Part shown: one piece after another, positions 5,794-12,015 of the stretch
Layout: each line of letters starts with the position of its first letter
How positions within the stretch are numbered: position 1 is the stretch's first letter
NCBI GenBank assembly: GCA_016874895.1
Contig: VGSX01000089.1
Coordinates: forward strand, 1 to 12,015
Direction of reading: 5' to 3'
Source of the DNA: Deltaproteobacteria bacterium
Lineage (GTDB): Bacteria > Desulfobacterota > Desulfobaccia > Desulfobaccales > Desulfobaccaceae
DNA: 12,015 nucleotides
Position numbers and translations under genes: made by a program
The notes under the pieces: generated by a model
Seen by the model: the letters and a program-made list of their open reading frames with translations, nothing else
Told to the model about the DNA's origin: nothing
Database searches by the model: none

Positions 5794-6813
5794 TTAAAGG
5801 TATTGAGCCGCCAGGATCTCCGCAATCTGCACCGCATTGGTGGCGGCCCCTTTGCGGATGTTGTCGGCCACGATCCACAGGTCGATGCCGTTGGCAATAC
5901 TGGCATCCTCCCGGATGCGCCCCACCAGGGTAAGGTCCTGGCCGGCCGCGTCCAGGGGCATGGGGTAGAGCCGGTTGGCCGGATCGTCCACCACTTTCAC
6001 CCCGGGGGCCTGGGCCAGGAGAGCCCTCACCTCTTCGGGAGTGATCTTCTTTTCCGTCTCGATATTCACCGCCTCGGAATGACCGTAAAAAACCGGCACC
6101 CGGGCCGTGGTGGCGGAAACCCGGATGGTGTCGTCCCCCATGATCTTTTTGGTTTCCAGCACCATCTTCATTTCTTCTTTAGTATAGCCGTTTTCCAGGA
6201 AGACGTCGATATGCGGGAAGACATTAAAAGCGATGCGATAAGGATAAACACTGATTTTCGGGTCAGCGCCGCTGAGCAGGGCCCGCACCTGGTCCGCCAG
6301 TTCGGTCACGGCTTTCTGACCGGTGCCGGAAACCGCCTGGTAAGTGGAAACCACCACCCGCTTAATCCGGGCCGCGTCGTGGATGGGCTTGAGGACCACC
6401 ACCATCTGGATGGTGGAACAGTTGGGATTGGCGATGATGCCCCGGTTCTTGTATAGGGCGATATCCTGGGGATTCACTTCGGGCACCACCAGGGGGATAT
6501 CCGGCTCCATCCGGAAGGCGCTGGAGTTGTCCACCACCACCGCCCCCGCAGCCGCGGCAATGGGGCCGTATTTCAGGCTGATGCCGCCGCCGGCGGAAAA
6601 CAGGGCTATATCGATACCCTCAAAGGATTTTTCATCCATTACCTGGACCGGGATTTCCTGGCCCCGATAGGTCACGGATTTTCCCAGGGACCGCTCCGAG
6701 GCCAGGGGGCGCAAGGTTTTTACCGGAAAATTGCGCTCCTCCAGGCACTGCACCATCTGGGTACCCACCGCGCCGGTGGCTCCGGCCACCGCCACGTGAA
6801 ATTCTCTTGCCAT
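5794..6813 (-). CDS. asd: Aspartate-semialdehyde dehydrogenase
   Basis: Cytoplasmic NADPH-dependent enzyme that reductively dephosphorylates L-4-aspartyl phosphate to aspartate semialdehyde, the branch point to lysine/diaminopimelate, threonine and methionine. The 339-residue protein has the N-terminal dinucleotide motif GATGAVG (11-17), SAGGG (73-77), VVVDNSSAFRM (92-102), the active-site NPNCSTIQ with Cys132, and ARVPVFYGHSEAV (237-249) with the conserved His245. The ATG at 6813 has GGAG about 11 nt upstream; an in-frame ATG at 6834 would add seven residues before the normal N terminus. It follows leuB by 49 nt, so leucine and aspartate-family genes appear to share a transcript, a common bacterial arrangement. 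Confidence 0.97.
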   Translation of the reverse strand: MAREFHVAVAGATGAVGTQMVQCLEERNFPVKTLRPLASERSLGKSVTYRGQEIPVQVMDEKSFEGIDIALFSAGGGISLKYGPIAAAAGAVVVDNSSAFRMEPDIPLVVPEVNPQDIALYKNRGIIANPNCSTIQMVVVLKPIHDAARIKRVVVSTYQAVSGTGQKAVTELADQVRALLSGADPKISVYPYRIAFNVFPHIDVFLENGYTKEEMKMVLETKKIMGDDTIRVSATTARVPVFYGHSEAVNIETEKKITPEEVRALLAQAPGVKVVDDPANRLYPMPLDAAGQDLTLVGRIREDASIANGIDLWIVADNIRKGAATNAVQIAEILAAQYL

Positions 6814-6862
6814 AGTGACATACACTCCGAACATATTCCCATCGGACGGATGGGATGGTTTT

Positions 6863-7930
6863 TTACTTTACATTATCAGCTGCGTATTTGGCCACCAGGT
6901 CCCCCACCTCGCTGGTGCTGTAGCCCATTTTGCCGGCCTGCAGGCTCTTCAGATGGTTGGCGCAGACAGTTTTAATGGCCTGCTCCATTGCGGCCGCGGC
7001 CTTGTCCTCGCCCAGGTGATCCAGCATCATCTGGGCCGCGGCAATGGCGGCCAGGGGATTGATGATATTTTGGCCGGTGTATTTCGGGGCGGAACCGCCG
7101 ATGGGCTCGAACATGGACACACCCTCGGGATTGATGTTGCCCCCCGCGGCAATGCCCATACCGCCCTGGATCATGGCCCCCAGATCGGTGATGATGTCCC
7201 CGAACATATTGTCCGTCACCAGGACGTCAAACCATTCCGGATTTTTCACCATCCACATGCAGGTGGCGTCCACGTGGGCGTAATCGGTAGTTATATCAGG
7301 ATAGGACTTGGCCATTTCGTAGAAAGCCCGCTCCCACAGGTCAAAGGCATAGGTGAGGACGTTGGTTTTCCCCACCAGGGTCAGCTTCTTGTCCTTATTG
7401 CGCTTGCGGGTCAGTGCGAAGGCATATTTCAGGCAGCGGTCCACACCTTTGCGGGTGTTGATGGATTCCTGTACCGCCACTTCGTCGGGGGTGCCGAACT
7501 TCAGGACCCCACCGGCCCCGGCGTAGAGGCCCTCGGTGTTTTCCCGGACCACCACGAAGTTAATGTCCTCGGGGCCTTTGTCTTTCAGAGGAGTATCCAC
7601 TCCCGGATAGAGAATCACCGGGCGCAGGTTGATGTACTGATCCAGGGTGAACCGCAGGCGCAGCAGCAGGCCTTTTTCCAGGATGCCGGGCTTGACGTCG
7701 GGATGCCCGATGGCCCCGAGATAGATGGCCCGGAAGCCTTTTAACTCCTCCAAAACGCTTTCCGGCAGGATTTCCCCGGTGCGTTTATAGCGCTCGCCCC
7801 CCAGGTCGTATTCATGGAATTCGAATTTCAGGCCGGCCGGCCCTTCCAAAGCTTGCAACACCTTGATGCCTTCGGCAACTACTTCCGGGCCGGTGCCGTC
7901 TCCCGGGAGTATGGCGATTTTGTGTGTCAT
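6863..7930 (-). CDS. leuB: 3-isopropylmalate dehydrogenase (isocitrate/isopropylmalate dehydrogenase family)
   Basis: Oxidative decarboxylation of 3-isopropylmalate to 2-ketoisocaproate, third step of leucine synthesis. The 355-residue protein shows AILPGDGTGPEV (6-17), the substrate-binding arginine region RLRFTLDQYINLRP (91-104), VVVRENTEGLYAG (126-138), TLVGKTN (184-190) and the Mg-binding TDNMFGDIITDLGA (239-252). Unusually, the coenzyme loop reads FEPIGGSAPKYTGQN (274-288): the Asp that favours NAD in typical LeuB is Lys, followed by Tyr, as in NADP-dependent isocitrate dehydrogenase. The ATG at 7930 gives the usual N terminus and has a GGGGTTG site; starts at 7945 and 8008 would add unconserved residues. 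Its position after leuD supports LeuB over isocitrate dehydrogenase. Confidence 0.92.
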   Translation of the reverse strand: MTHKIAILPGDGTGPEVVAEGIKVLQALEGPAGLKFEFHEYDLGGERYKRTGEILPESVLEELKGFRAIYLGAIGHPDVKPGILEKGLLLRLRFTLDQYINLRPVILYPGVDTPLKDKGPEDINFVVVRENTEGLYAGAGGVLKFGTPDEVAVQESINTRKGVDRCLKYAFALTRKRNKDKKLTLVGKTNVLTYAFDLWERAFYEMAKSYPDITTDYAHVDATCMWMVKNPEWFDVLVTDNMFGDIITDLGAMIQGGMGIAAGGNINPEGVSMFEPIGGSAPKYTGQNIINPLAAIAAAQMMLDHLGEDKAAAAMEQAIKTVCANHLKSLQAGKMGYSTSEVGDLVAKYAADNVK

Positions 7931-8004
7931 GTTAATCAACCCCATTAGATCAATTTTTGTATTTTCAGGTCGGCGCGGGGCCGTTTGGTTCGGGCTTAGA
8001 TGAA

Positions 8005-8496
8005 TCAACGTAATTTTTTCATAACGTAGGGCATGAGGCCGCCATGGGCGATGAGTTCCTGCATGAAGGGCGGCAAAGGCTGGGAAGGGTAAGACTTGCC
8101 GGTGGTGAGATCATGGATGACCCCGGTATCCAGATCCACTCTAATATCGTCCCCGGGCTGTATTTCCCGAGCCGCATCTGCGGATTCGAAAATGGGCAAG
8201 CCCATGTTAAAGGCATTGCGGTAAAAAATCCGGGCGAAGCTGGCGGCAATGACCCCGGATAGCCCCCCGGCCTTCAGGGCGATGGGGGCATGCTCCCGGG
8301 AGGAGCCGCAGCCGAAGTTCTTGCCGGCCACGATGAAATCACCGGGCCGGGCTTTTTTGACAAAATCCGGGTCCGCGTCTTCCATGGCATGTCTGGCCAG
8401 TTCCTGGGGGTCGGAAGTATTGAGATAACGGGCCGGAATGATCTCGTCCGTATTGATATCATCCCCGAATTTATGGGCCTTGCCGCGTAATTTCAT
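8005..8496 (-). CDS. leuD: 3-isopropylmalate dehydratase small subunit
   Basis: Small (swivel-domain) subunit of isopropylmalate isomerase, which with the Fe-S large subunit LeuC interconverts 2- and 3-isopropylmalate. At 163 residues it is the short LeuD/HacB form found in archaea and many anaerobic bacteria. Visible motifs are KFGDDINTDEIIPARYL (9-25), AGKNFGCGSSREHAP (57-71), with the conserved GCGSSREHA loop of the aconitase superfamily, and ASFARIFYRNAFNMGLP (85-101). The ATG at 8496 has GCGAGG 8 nt upstream. It is the first gene of its operon; leuB follows after 74 nt. leuC, usually directly upstream, is absent: the next gene upstream is divergent and unrelated. The short form can also belong to homoaconitase-type enzymes, but the leuB neighbour favours leucine synthesis. 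Confidence 0.95.
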   Translation of the reverse strand: MKLRGKAHKFGDDINTDEIIPARYLNTSDPQELARHAMEDADPDFVKKARPGDFIVAGKNFGCGSSREHAPIALKAGGLSGVIAASFARIFYRNAFNMGLPIFESADAAREIQPGDDIRVDLDTGVIHDLTTGKSYPSQPLPPFMQELIAHGGLMPYVMKKLR

Positions 8497-8552
8497 GCTC
8501 CTAACCTCGCTGCGAGGGAATAATCGGCAGTATAAAAAGTATTAAAAAATAA

Positions 8553-8581
8553 AAATTAAACTAAAGCAGGTATTCTGTCAA
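8553..8581 (-). promoter_or_regulatory. Candidate promoter of the leuD operon
   Basis: On the minus strand a consensus -35 TTGACA (8581 to 8576) is followed after 17 nt by TAATTT (8558 to 8553), a weak -10, within a very AT-rich tract. A better -10, TATACT (minus strand of 8529-8534), lies nearer leuD but lacks a good -35. Confidence 0.45.
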
Positions 8582-8597
8582 ATGAAAACCGGCGGGG

Positions 8598-8620
8598 GGC
8601 CGGGGCGATCTGCCCCGGCC
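8598..8620. repeat. GC-rich perfect hairpin upstream of leuD
   Basis: GGCCGGGGC (8598-8606) and GCCCCGGCC (8612-8620) pair perfectly over the 5-nt loop GATCT. There is no adjacent T run; TTTT comes only after a further GC-rich stretch on the minus strand. It could end ClC antisense transcripts, be a regulator site, or be an unassigned repeat. Confidence 0.5.
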
Positions 8621-8631
8621 GGAAAATCATC

Positions 8632-8644
8632 CTGTCAGTGACAG
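8632..8644. promoter_or_regulatory. Short palindrome, possible operator
   Basis: CTGTCA and TGACAG are exact reverse complements around one central G, in the shared leuD/ClC control region. The symmetry suits a dimeric repressor or activator, but the regulator is unknown and chance is not excluded. Confidence 0.25.
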
Positions 8645-8846
8645 CGGCTGATAGCCTGTTCCACCGGTTTTTCCTGCAACCTTGACCCGGTCCATCAACC
8701 CAGGGAGGTAAAAAAATAACTTTACTTCCACCGGGACGCGAATTTTCCTTTTCATCAAGACGCCGCTAGGACATTATATCACTCATAGAGGGGTTTCACT
8801 CTTGGGGCAGAGGCGACGAGGCTTGGCCCCAATCAGGGAGTGGCGC

Positions 8847-10640
8847 ATGCAAGAGAAAGGTTCGAGATGGTCCGGAGGTTTTTTTAACGCAGCTCAGGGT
8901 ATCTGGACCGGACAATTCCGCTGGCCCCTGTTGAGCATTATCGTGGGCGTCATTGCCGGTTGCGGGGCCATCCTGTTTGAAGAGTCCCTCCGCTGGGCCC
9001 TTCATTTCTTCCTGCACCTGCCCACGGGCTTTATGGAGCCGGGTAGAGGCTCGTCGGAAGAGCTGGTCGCGTCCCTGGCCTCACTGCGATCCTGGCTTTT
9101 CCTCCTGATTCCTACCCTGGGCGGTCTGGTGTCAGGGTTTATCGTTTTTTCCGTAGCCCCAGAGGCCGAGGGGCACGGCACCGACGCCATGATCGACGCC
9201 TTTCACCGCCGGGGCGGTTATATCCGCAAGCGAGTTCCCTTTGTCAAGATTATGGCTTCGGCCATCACCATCGGCAGCGGCGGCTCGGCCGGCAAGGAGG
9301 GGCCCATCGCCCAGATCGGGGCCGGATTCGGCTCTTTCCTGGCCTCGGCCTTAAAGCTGAAACCCCGGGACCGGCGGATTCTGGTCCTGGCCGGAGCCTC
9401 CGGCGGAATCGGTGCCATCTTCCACGCGCCATTAGGGGCCGCCCTGTTCGCCCCCGAGGTCTTGTACCGAGCCGCAGAGTTCGAATTCGAGGCCATCCTG
9501 CCATGCATTGTCTCCGCCATCGTGGCTTCTTCTCTGTTCGACGCCTACTACGGCCGTCAGGCTCTGTTCCTGCCCGGCTTCCTTGATTTTCATGTGGCGG
9601 AACTCCTGGCCTACAGTCTCTTCGGGGTGTGTTGTGCCGGGGTCGGCTATATCTATATCAAAGTTTTTTACGGCTCCCGGGATTATTTTTTCAAAAGATT
9701 GCCGCTTCCCAAAATGGTGCGGCCGGCCGTGGGCGGCTTTCTCCTGGGGGTGCTGGCCCTTCTCTGCCCGCAAATCATGGATGGCGGCTATGGCTGGATT
9801 CAGGCCGCCATGGAAGGCAAGATTTTCTGGGGCACCATGCTGCTCCTGGTCTTCATGAAAATTCTGGCCACCTCCTGCACCATCAGTTCCGGGGGCAGCG
9901 GTGGCGTTTTCGGTCCGTCGGTGTTCATGGGGGCCATGCTGGGAGGCGCTTTCGGTTTTGGCGGGCATACCCTGGCGCCTGAGTGGATTATGAACCCGGC
10001 TGCCTTTGTGGTAGTGGGTATCGGCGGCTTCTTTGCCGGCGTGGCCCGGACGCCTATCTCATCCATCATCATGGCCTGCGAAATGTGCGGCAACTATGCC
10101 CTGCTGGTCCCCTTGATGCTGGTCTCGGCCATTTCCTTCATCCTCCTGGGTAAAAACAGCCTCTATGAAAAACAGGTGGTCACCCGGCTGGGATCTCCGG
10201 CCCATAAGGGGCATTTCGCCCGGGGTGTCCTGGCAGGTCTGCAGGTGGCAGACGCCATCAGCCGCCGGCCGGTGACCCTCATCCCGGAAAATCTGCCTTT
10301 CCGAGACCTCATTACCCTGGTCACCGCTTCCAAGGATTATCACTTCCCGGTAGTCAATGGAGCCGGCAGCATGACCGGCATTATTTCCATTAACGATATC
10401 CGGGAAATGTTGCTGGAGGAAAACCTTGACAGCCTCATCGTGGCCAAAGACGTATCCACCCCCAACGTGGTCAGGGTCTTCCTGCACGAATCCCTCCAGG
10501 AAGCCCTGGATAAAATGGCCCTGATAAATGTGGATGAATTGCCGGTGGTGAGCCGGGAGGAACCGGATAAGATTATCACCCTGATCTCCAAGCGGGACAT
10601 CCTCGGCCATTATTATGAGCAGATGGGAGCAGTTGCGTGA
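8847..10640 (+). CDS. ClC-family chloride channel/transporter with C-terminal CBS pair
   Basis: Multi-pass inner-membrane anion channel or exchanger, 597 residues. The ClC core (about 25-445) shows APEAEGHGTD (104-113) at the position of the GSGIP anion-binding loop, GKEGPIAQIGAG (149-160) with gating Glu151, HAPLGAALFAPEV (193-205) and GGVFGPSVFMGA (352-363). Tyr440 in NSLYEK likely matches the inner-gate Tyr445 of E. coli ClC. Two CBS domains follow (about 468-525 and 533-592), usually adenine-nucleotide sensors. The proton glutamate of exchangers (E203 in E. coli ClC) is Val205 and the central Ser is His110, so a passive channel or another selectivity is possible. The ATG at 8847 has GGGAG 6 nt upstream; a TTG at 8802 behind GAGGGG would add 15 basic residues. 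It is divergent from leuD, with an outer-membrane protein gene downstream. Confidence 0.95.
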   Translation: MQEKGSRWSGGFFNAAQGIWTGQFRWPLLSIIVGVIAGCGAILFEESLRWALHFFLHLPTGFMEPGRGSSEELVASLASLRSWLFLLIPTLGGLVSGFIVFSVAPEAEGHGTDAMIDAFHRRGGYIRKRVPFVKIMASAITIGSGGSAGKEGPIAQIGAGFGSFLASALKLKPRDRRILVLAGASGGIGAIFHAPLGAALFAPEVLYRAAEFEFEAILPCIVSAIVASSLFDAYYGRQALFLPGFLDFHVAELLAYSLFGVCCAGVGYIYIKVFYGSRDYFFKRLPLPKMVRPAVGGFLLGVLALLCPQIMDGGYGWIQAAMEGKIFWGTMLLLVFMKILATSCTISSGGSGGVFGPSVFMGAMLGGAFGFGGHTLAPEWIMNPAAFVVVGIGGFFAGVARTPISSIIMACEMCGNYALLVPLMLVSAISFILLGKNSLYEKQVVTRLGSPAHKGHFARGVLAGLQVADAISRRPVTLIPENLPFRDLITLVTASKDYHFPVVNGAGSMTGIISINDIREMLLEENLDSLIVAKDVSTPNVVRVFLHESLQEALDKMALINVDELPVVSREEPDKIITLISKRDILGHYYEQMGAVA

Positions 10641-10700
10641 TGGGTCGATTTTTCTTGCTGTGAAAAAAAAACCGGGGGATATAATGAATCAGCCAGTAAC

Positions 10701-10732
10701 CCCGCATGTCCCAGGGTCACGGGCCTTTTTTT
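10701..10732 (+). terminator. Possible weak terminator between the ClC and barrel genes
   Basis: CCCG (10701-10704) and CGGG (10720-10723) can close an imperfect hairpin with inner TG/CA and CC/GG pairs, followed after CC by a run of seven T. The stem is short, so termination is likely partial at best. Confidence 0.3.
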
Positions 10733-10770
10733 GGAAACCTTGCCGAACTAACGATGATGAGAGGTGCGTC

Positions 10771-11787
10771 ATGAAGAGGTTTTATCCCAGCAACCTTGTG
10801 CTTAGGGTTAATTCCCGCTTTTCCCGGGATGTGTGCGGGTATGGGCAAACCAAAAAACCTGAAAGATTGTCTGCAGCGGCAGTCGGAGCGGCCCTTTGTC
10901 TTGTTCTGGCCTTGATGTTCCCACCCTTCCTCTCGGCCCAGGAGGAAGAGTTCTTACAGCCTCCCAGGGATTTCCGGTTCTCCGTGGCGGCCGCGCCTTT
11001 TTACCAGTTTGAGGCCGATATTGATGGCGGCGGCCGGCTGAGCATCGCCAGCTACCATTTCGGGGCCGATGTCACCAAACAGCTTACCAGGCAGATGGGG
11101 ATCGGCCTGGGGGTGGTTTATGAACTGGACGATTATCGCTTTTCCGGGGTGAAATCCATCCCCGTGGCCAAACCCTGGGGGGAGGTGCAGCGGGTGGGGG
11201 TCAATGTGCCCATTTTCTTCGCCCTGTCCCGGCAATGGCGGCTCATGATGGTGCCCACGGCTCAATACTCCGGGGAATTCGGGGCCCGCTTCAGCGATTC
11301 CATCGTTTACGGGGGCGTCGTCTCGGCCACCTATGCCTTCGGGCCCGATGCCTATATCGGCCTGGGGGTAGGAGGTTTCTCTAATATTGAGGATTTCACG
11401 GTGTTCCCCTACGTAGCGATTAACTGGCCCATTACCGCTAAACTCCGCCTGTGCAATACCTTTCCCACCAGCCCGGCCGGTCCTGCGGGGCTGAGACTGT
11501 CCTACGCCATTAACCAGAATTGGGGCGTTGGGATCGGCGGCGCCTATCGCTTACACCGTTTCCGCCTGGACAAAGACAGCGCCATTCCCAATGGCGTGGG
11601 GGAGTATAGCCGCATCCCGGTTTTTGCCCACCTCTCTTATAATTTTACCCCGGACGTAATGGTCAACTTTTATGCCGGGGTTTCGCTGTCGAATAAAATC
11701 AAGGTTCAAACCCCCAATGGAGATGACCTGTTTCACACCAAACACGACCCTGCGCCTCTGGTGGGGTTGGCCATCAAAGCAAACCTG
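10771..11787 (+). CDS. Predicted outer-membrane beta-barrel protein, DUF6268-like
   Basis: A 339-residue exported protein. After a long charged n-region, residues 33-55 form a hydrophobic signal segment (LSAAAVGAALCLVLALMFPP) ending in FLSAQ, a plausible signal-peptidase site near Ala56. The mature part alternates polar and hydrophobic residues with many aromatic, Gly-rich strands (such as FSVAAAPFYQFEADI, MGIGLGVVYELDDY, YIGLGVGGF, WGVGIGGAYRLHRF) and ends with hydrophobic VGLAIKANL, all typical of outer-membrane barrels. It resembles DUF6268 barrels from memory, without a profile search. I chose the ATG at 10771 with GAGGTG 4 nt upstream; an in-frame ATG at 10684 behind GGGGGA would lengthen an already long n-region. 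The n-region is unusually long, so the start is uncertain. Role unknown; it might share a transcript with the ClC gene. Confidence 0.75.
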
Positions 11788-11790
11788 TAA

Positions 11791-11910
11791 GGTAAGCGTT
11801 CAGCCGTCAGCTTACAGCGCACGGCTAAAAATGAATAGTTTAATAATTACCATGAAATGGCTGATTCCGGGTTTCTCCGAAATGCCGATTGCTGATAGCT
11901 GAACGCCTCC
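11791..11910. repeat. Dispersed element with GCGTTCAGC/GCTGAACGC ends, copy 2
   Basis: It begins on the base after the barrel gene's stop with GGTAAGCGTTCAGC, then CGTCAGCTTAC, and ends with GCTGATAGCTGAACGCC. The ends match copy 1 at 5219, but the middle is longer and AT-rich, so the two share ends and inner GTCAGCTT units rather than the whole sequence. This fits a REP/MITE-like palindromic element settled at gene boundaries. Confidence 0.75.
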
Positions 11911-11960
11911 ACCTCATTAACCGATCCGTTCATGGCCGAATGGGGCCACCCCCGATGATT

Positions 11961-12011
11961 AAAATCCCCCCTGACCCCCCTTTAGAAAAGGGGGACTTTT
12001 TAAAGGATATC
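11961..12011. repeat. Dispersed C-run/G-run palindrome, copy 2, able to act as a terminator
   Basis: It starts AAAATCCCCCCTGACCCCCC and forms a perfect 8-bp stem, CCCCCTTT (11976-11983) and AAAGGGGG (11987-11994), over the loop AGA, followed by ACTTTTT and TAAAGGATATC. It shares the order and most bases of the copy at 3427. The T run on the plus strand means it probably also ends transcription from the barrel gene. Confidence 0.75.
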
Positions 12012-12015
12012 ATAT

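Larger units (their letters stand above)
8497..8846. other. Divergent intergenic region between leuD and the ClC gene
   Basis: About 350 bases without a gene. From the leuD side it holds an AT-rich promoter region, a GC-rich perfect hairpin (8598-8620), a short palindrome CTGTCA-G-TGACAG (8632-8644), and an imperfect inverted repeat GGAGGTAAA/TTTACTTCC (8704-8729, one G-T mismatch). The ClC leader follows, with a TTG at 8802 behind GAGGGG as an alternative start for that gene. No clear plus-strand promoter was found. Confidence 0.6.

Noticed and set aside
6815..7744. 309-residue open frame antisense to leuB
   Set aside because: It lies wholly over conserved leuB motifs; the length is due to GC-rich codon bias. 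The same applies to the frames antisense to asd (5740-6456) and to the permease (208-768).
9432..9968. 178-residue minus-strand frame inside the ClC gene
   Set aside because: It is a His/Gly/Gln-rich shadow of the ClC coding strand with no family features.
10615..10770. Longer N terminus for the barrel protein, overlapping the end of the ClC gene
   Set aside because: The extension is not signal-like and crosses a possible terminator; the ATG at 10771 has a better ribosome-binding site next to the signal segment.
1..12015. CRISPR array, insertion sequence or rRNA gene
   Set aside because: No regularly spaced direct repeats, no transposase-like frame and no rRNA signature were seen; the repeats present are isolated palindromes.

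Overview
The window reads as ordinary chromosome from a GC-rich Gram-negative bacterium. The mix of genes (class II aldolase-family protein, rsmD, coaD, leuD-leuB-asd, a ClC protein and an outer-membrane barrel) and the many short C/G-rich palindromes between genes resemble sulfate-reducing or syntrophic Desulfobacterota. That placement rests on general resemblance only, with no database search. I found no phage, insertion sequence, CRISPR array or clear defence island.

Layout, left to right. (1) 25-1528, minus strand: a FecCD/BtuC-type ABC permease preceded by a full cobalamin riboswitch with its own promoter and a strong intrinsic terminator, so this is a B12-repressed corrinoid uptake locus whose further genes would lie left of the window. 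(2) 1681-1887, plus strand: a 68-residue protein of unknown function, followed by a spacer holding a perfect 13-bp inverted repeat. (3) 2184-2420, plus strand: a complete tRNA-Ala(CGC) with promoter and downstream terminator. (4) 2406-5199, minus strand: a class II aldolase-family gene, then rsmD, then coaD, then a relic of a TIGR02391-like gene. (5) 5402-8496, minus strand: leuD, leuB, asd and a small MNT-type nucleotidyltransferase, closely spaced and probably one operon. (6) 8847-11790, plus strand and divergent from leuD: a ClC chloride channel/transporter with a CBS pair, then a secreted outer-membrane beta-barrel protein.

How they fit together. leuD and leuB serve leucine synthesis (leuC is not adjacent) and asd serves lysine/threonine/methionine synthesis, so region 5 is an amino-acid operon with an apparently unrelated nucleotidyltransferase at its tail. 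coaD and rsmD are a frequent housekeeping pair. The gaps carry two families of dispersed repeat, each seen twice: an element bounded by GCGTTCAGC/GCTGAACGC (5219-5300 and 11791-11910) and a C-run/G-run palindrome (3427-3476 and 11961-12011).

There is no convincing new system here. The points most worth a second look are residue-level: NADP-type Lys-Tyr residues in LeuB, a ClC with Val at the proton-glutamate position and GHGTD in place of GSGIP, an aldolase with altered phosphate-binding loops, and the riboswitch's mutually exclusive CTTAAGGA pairings.
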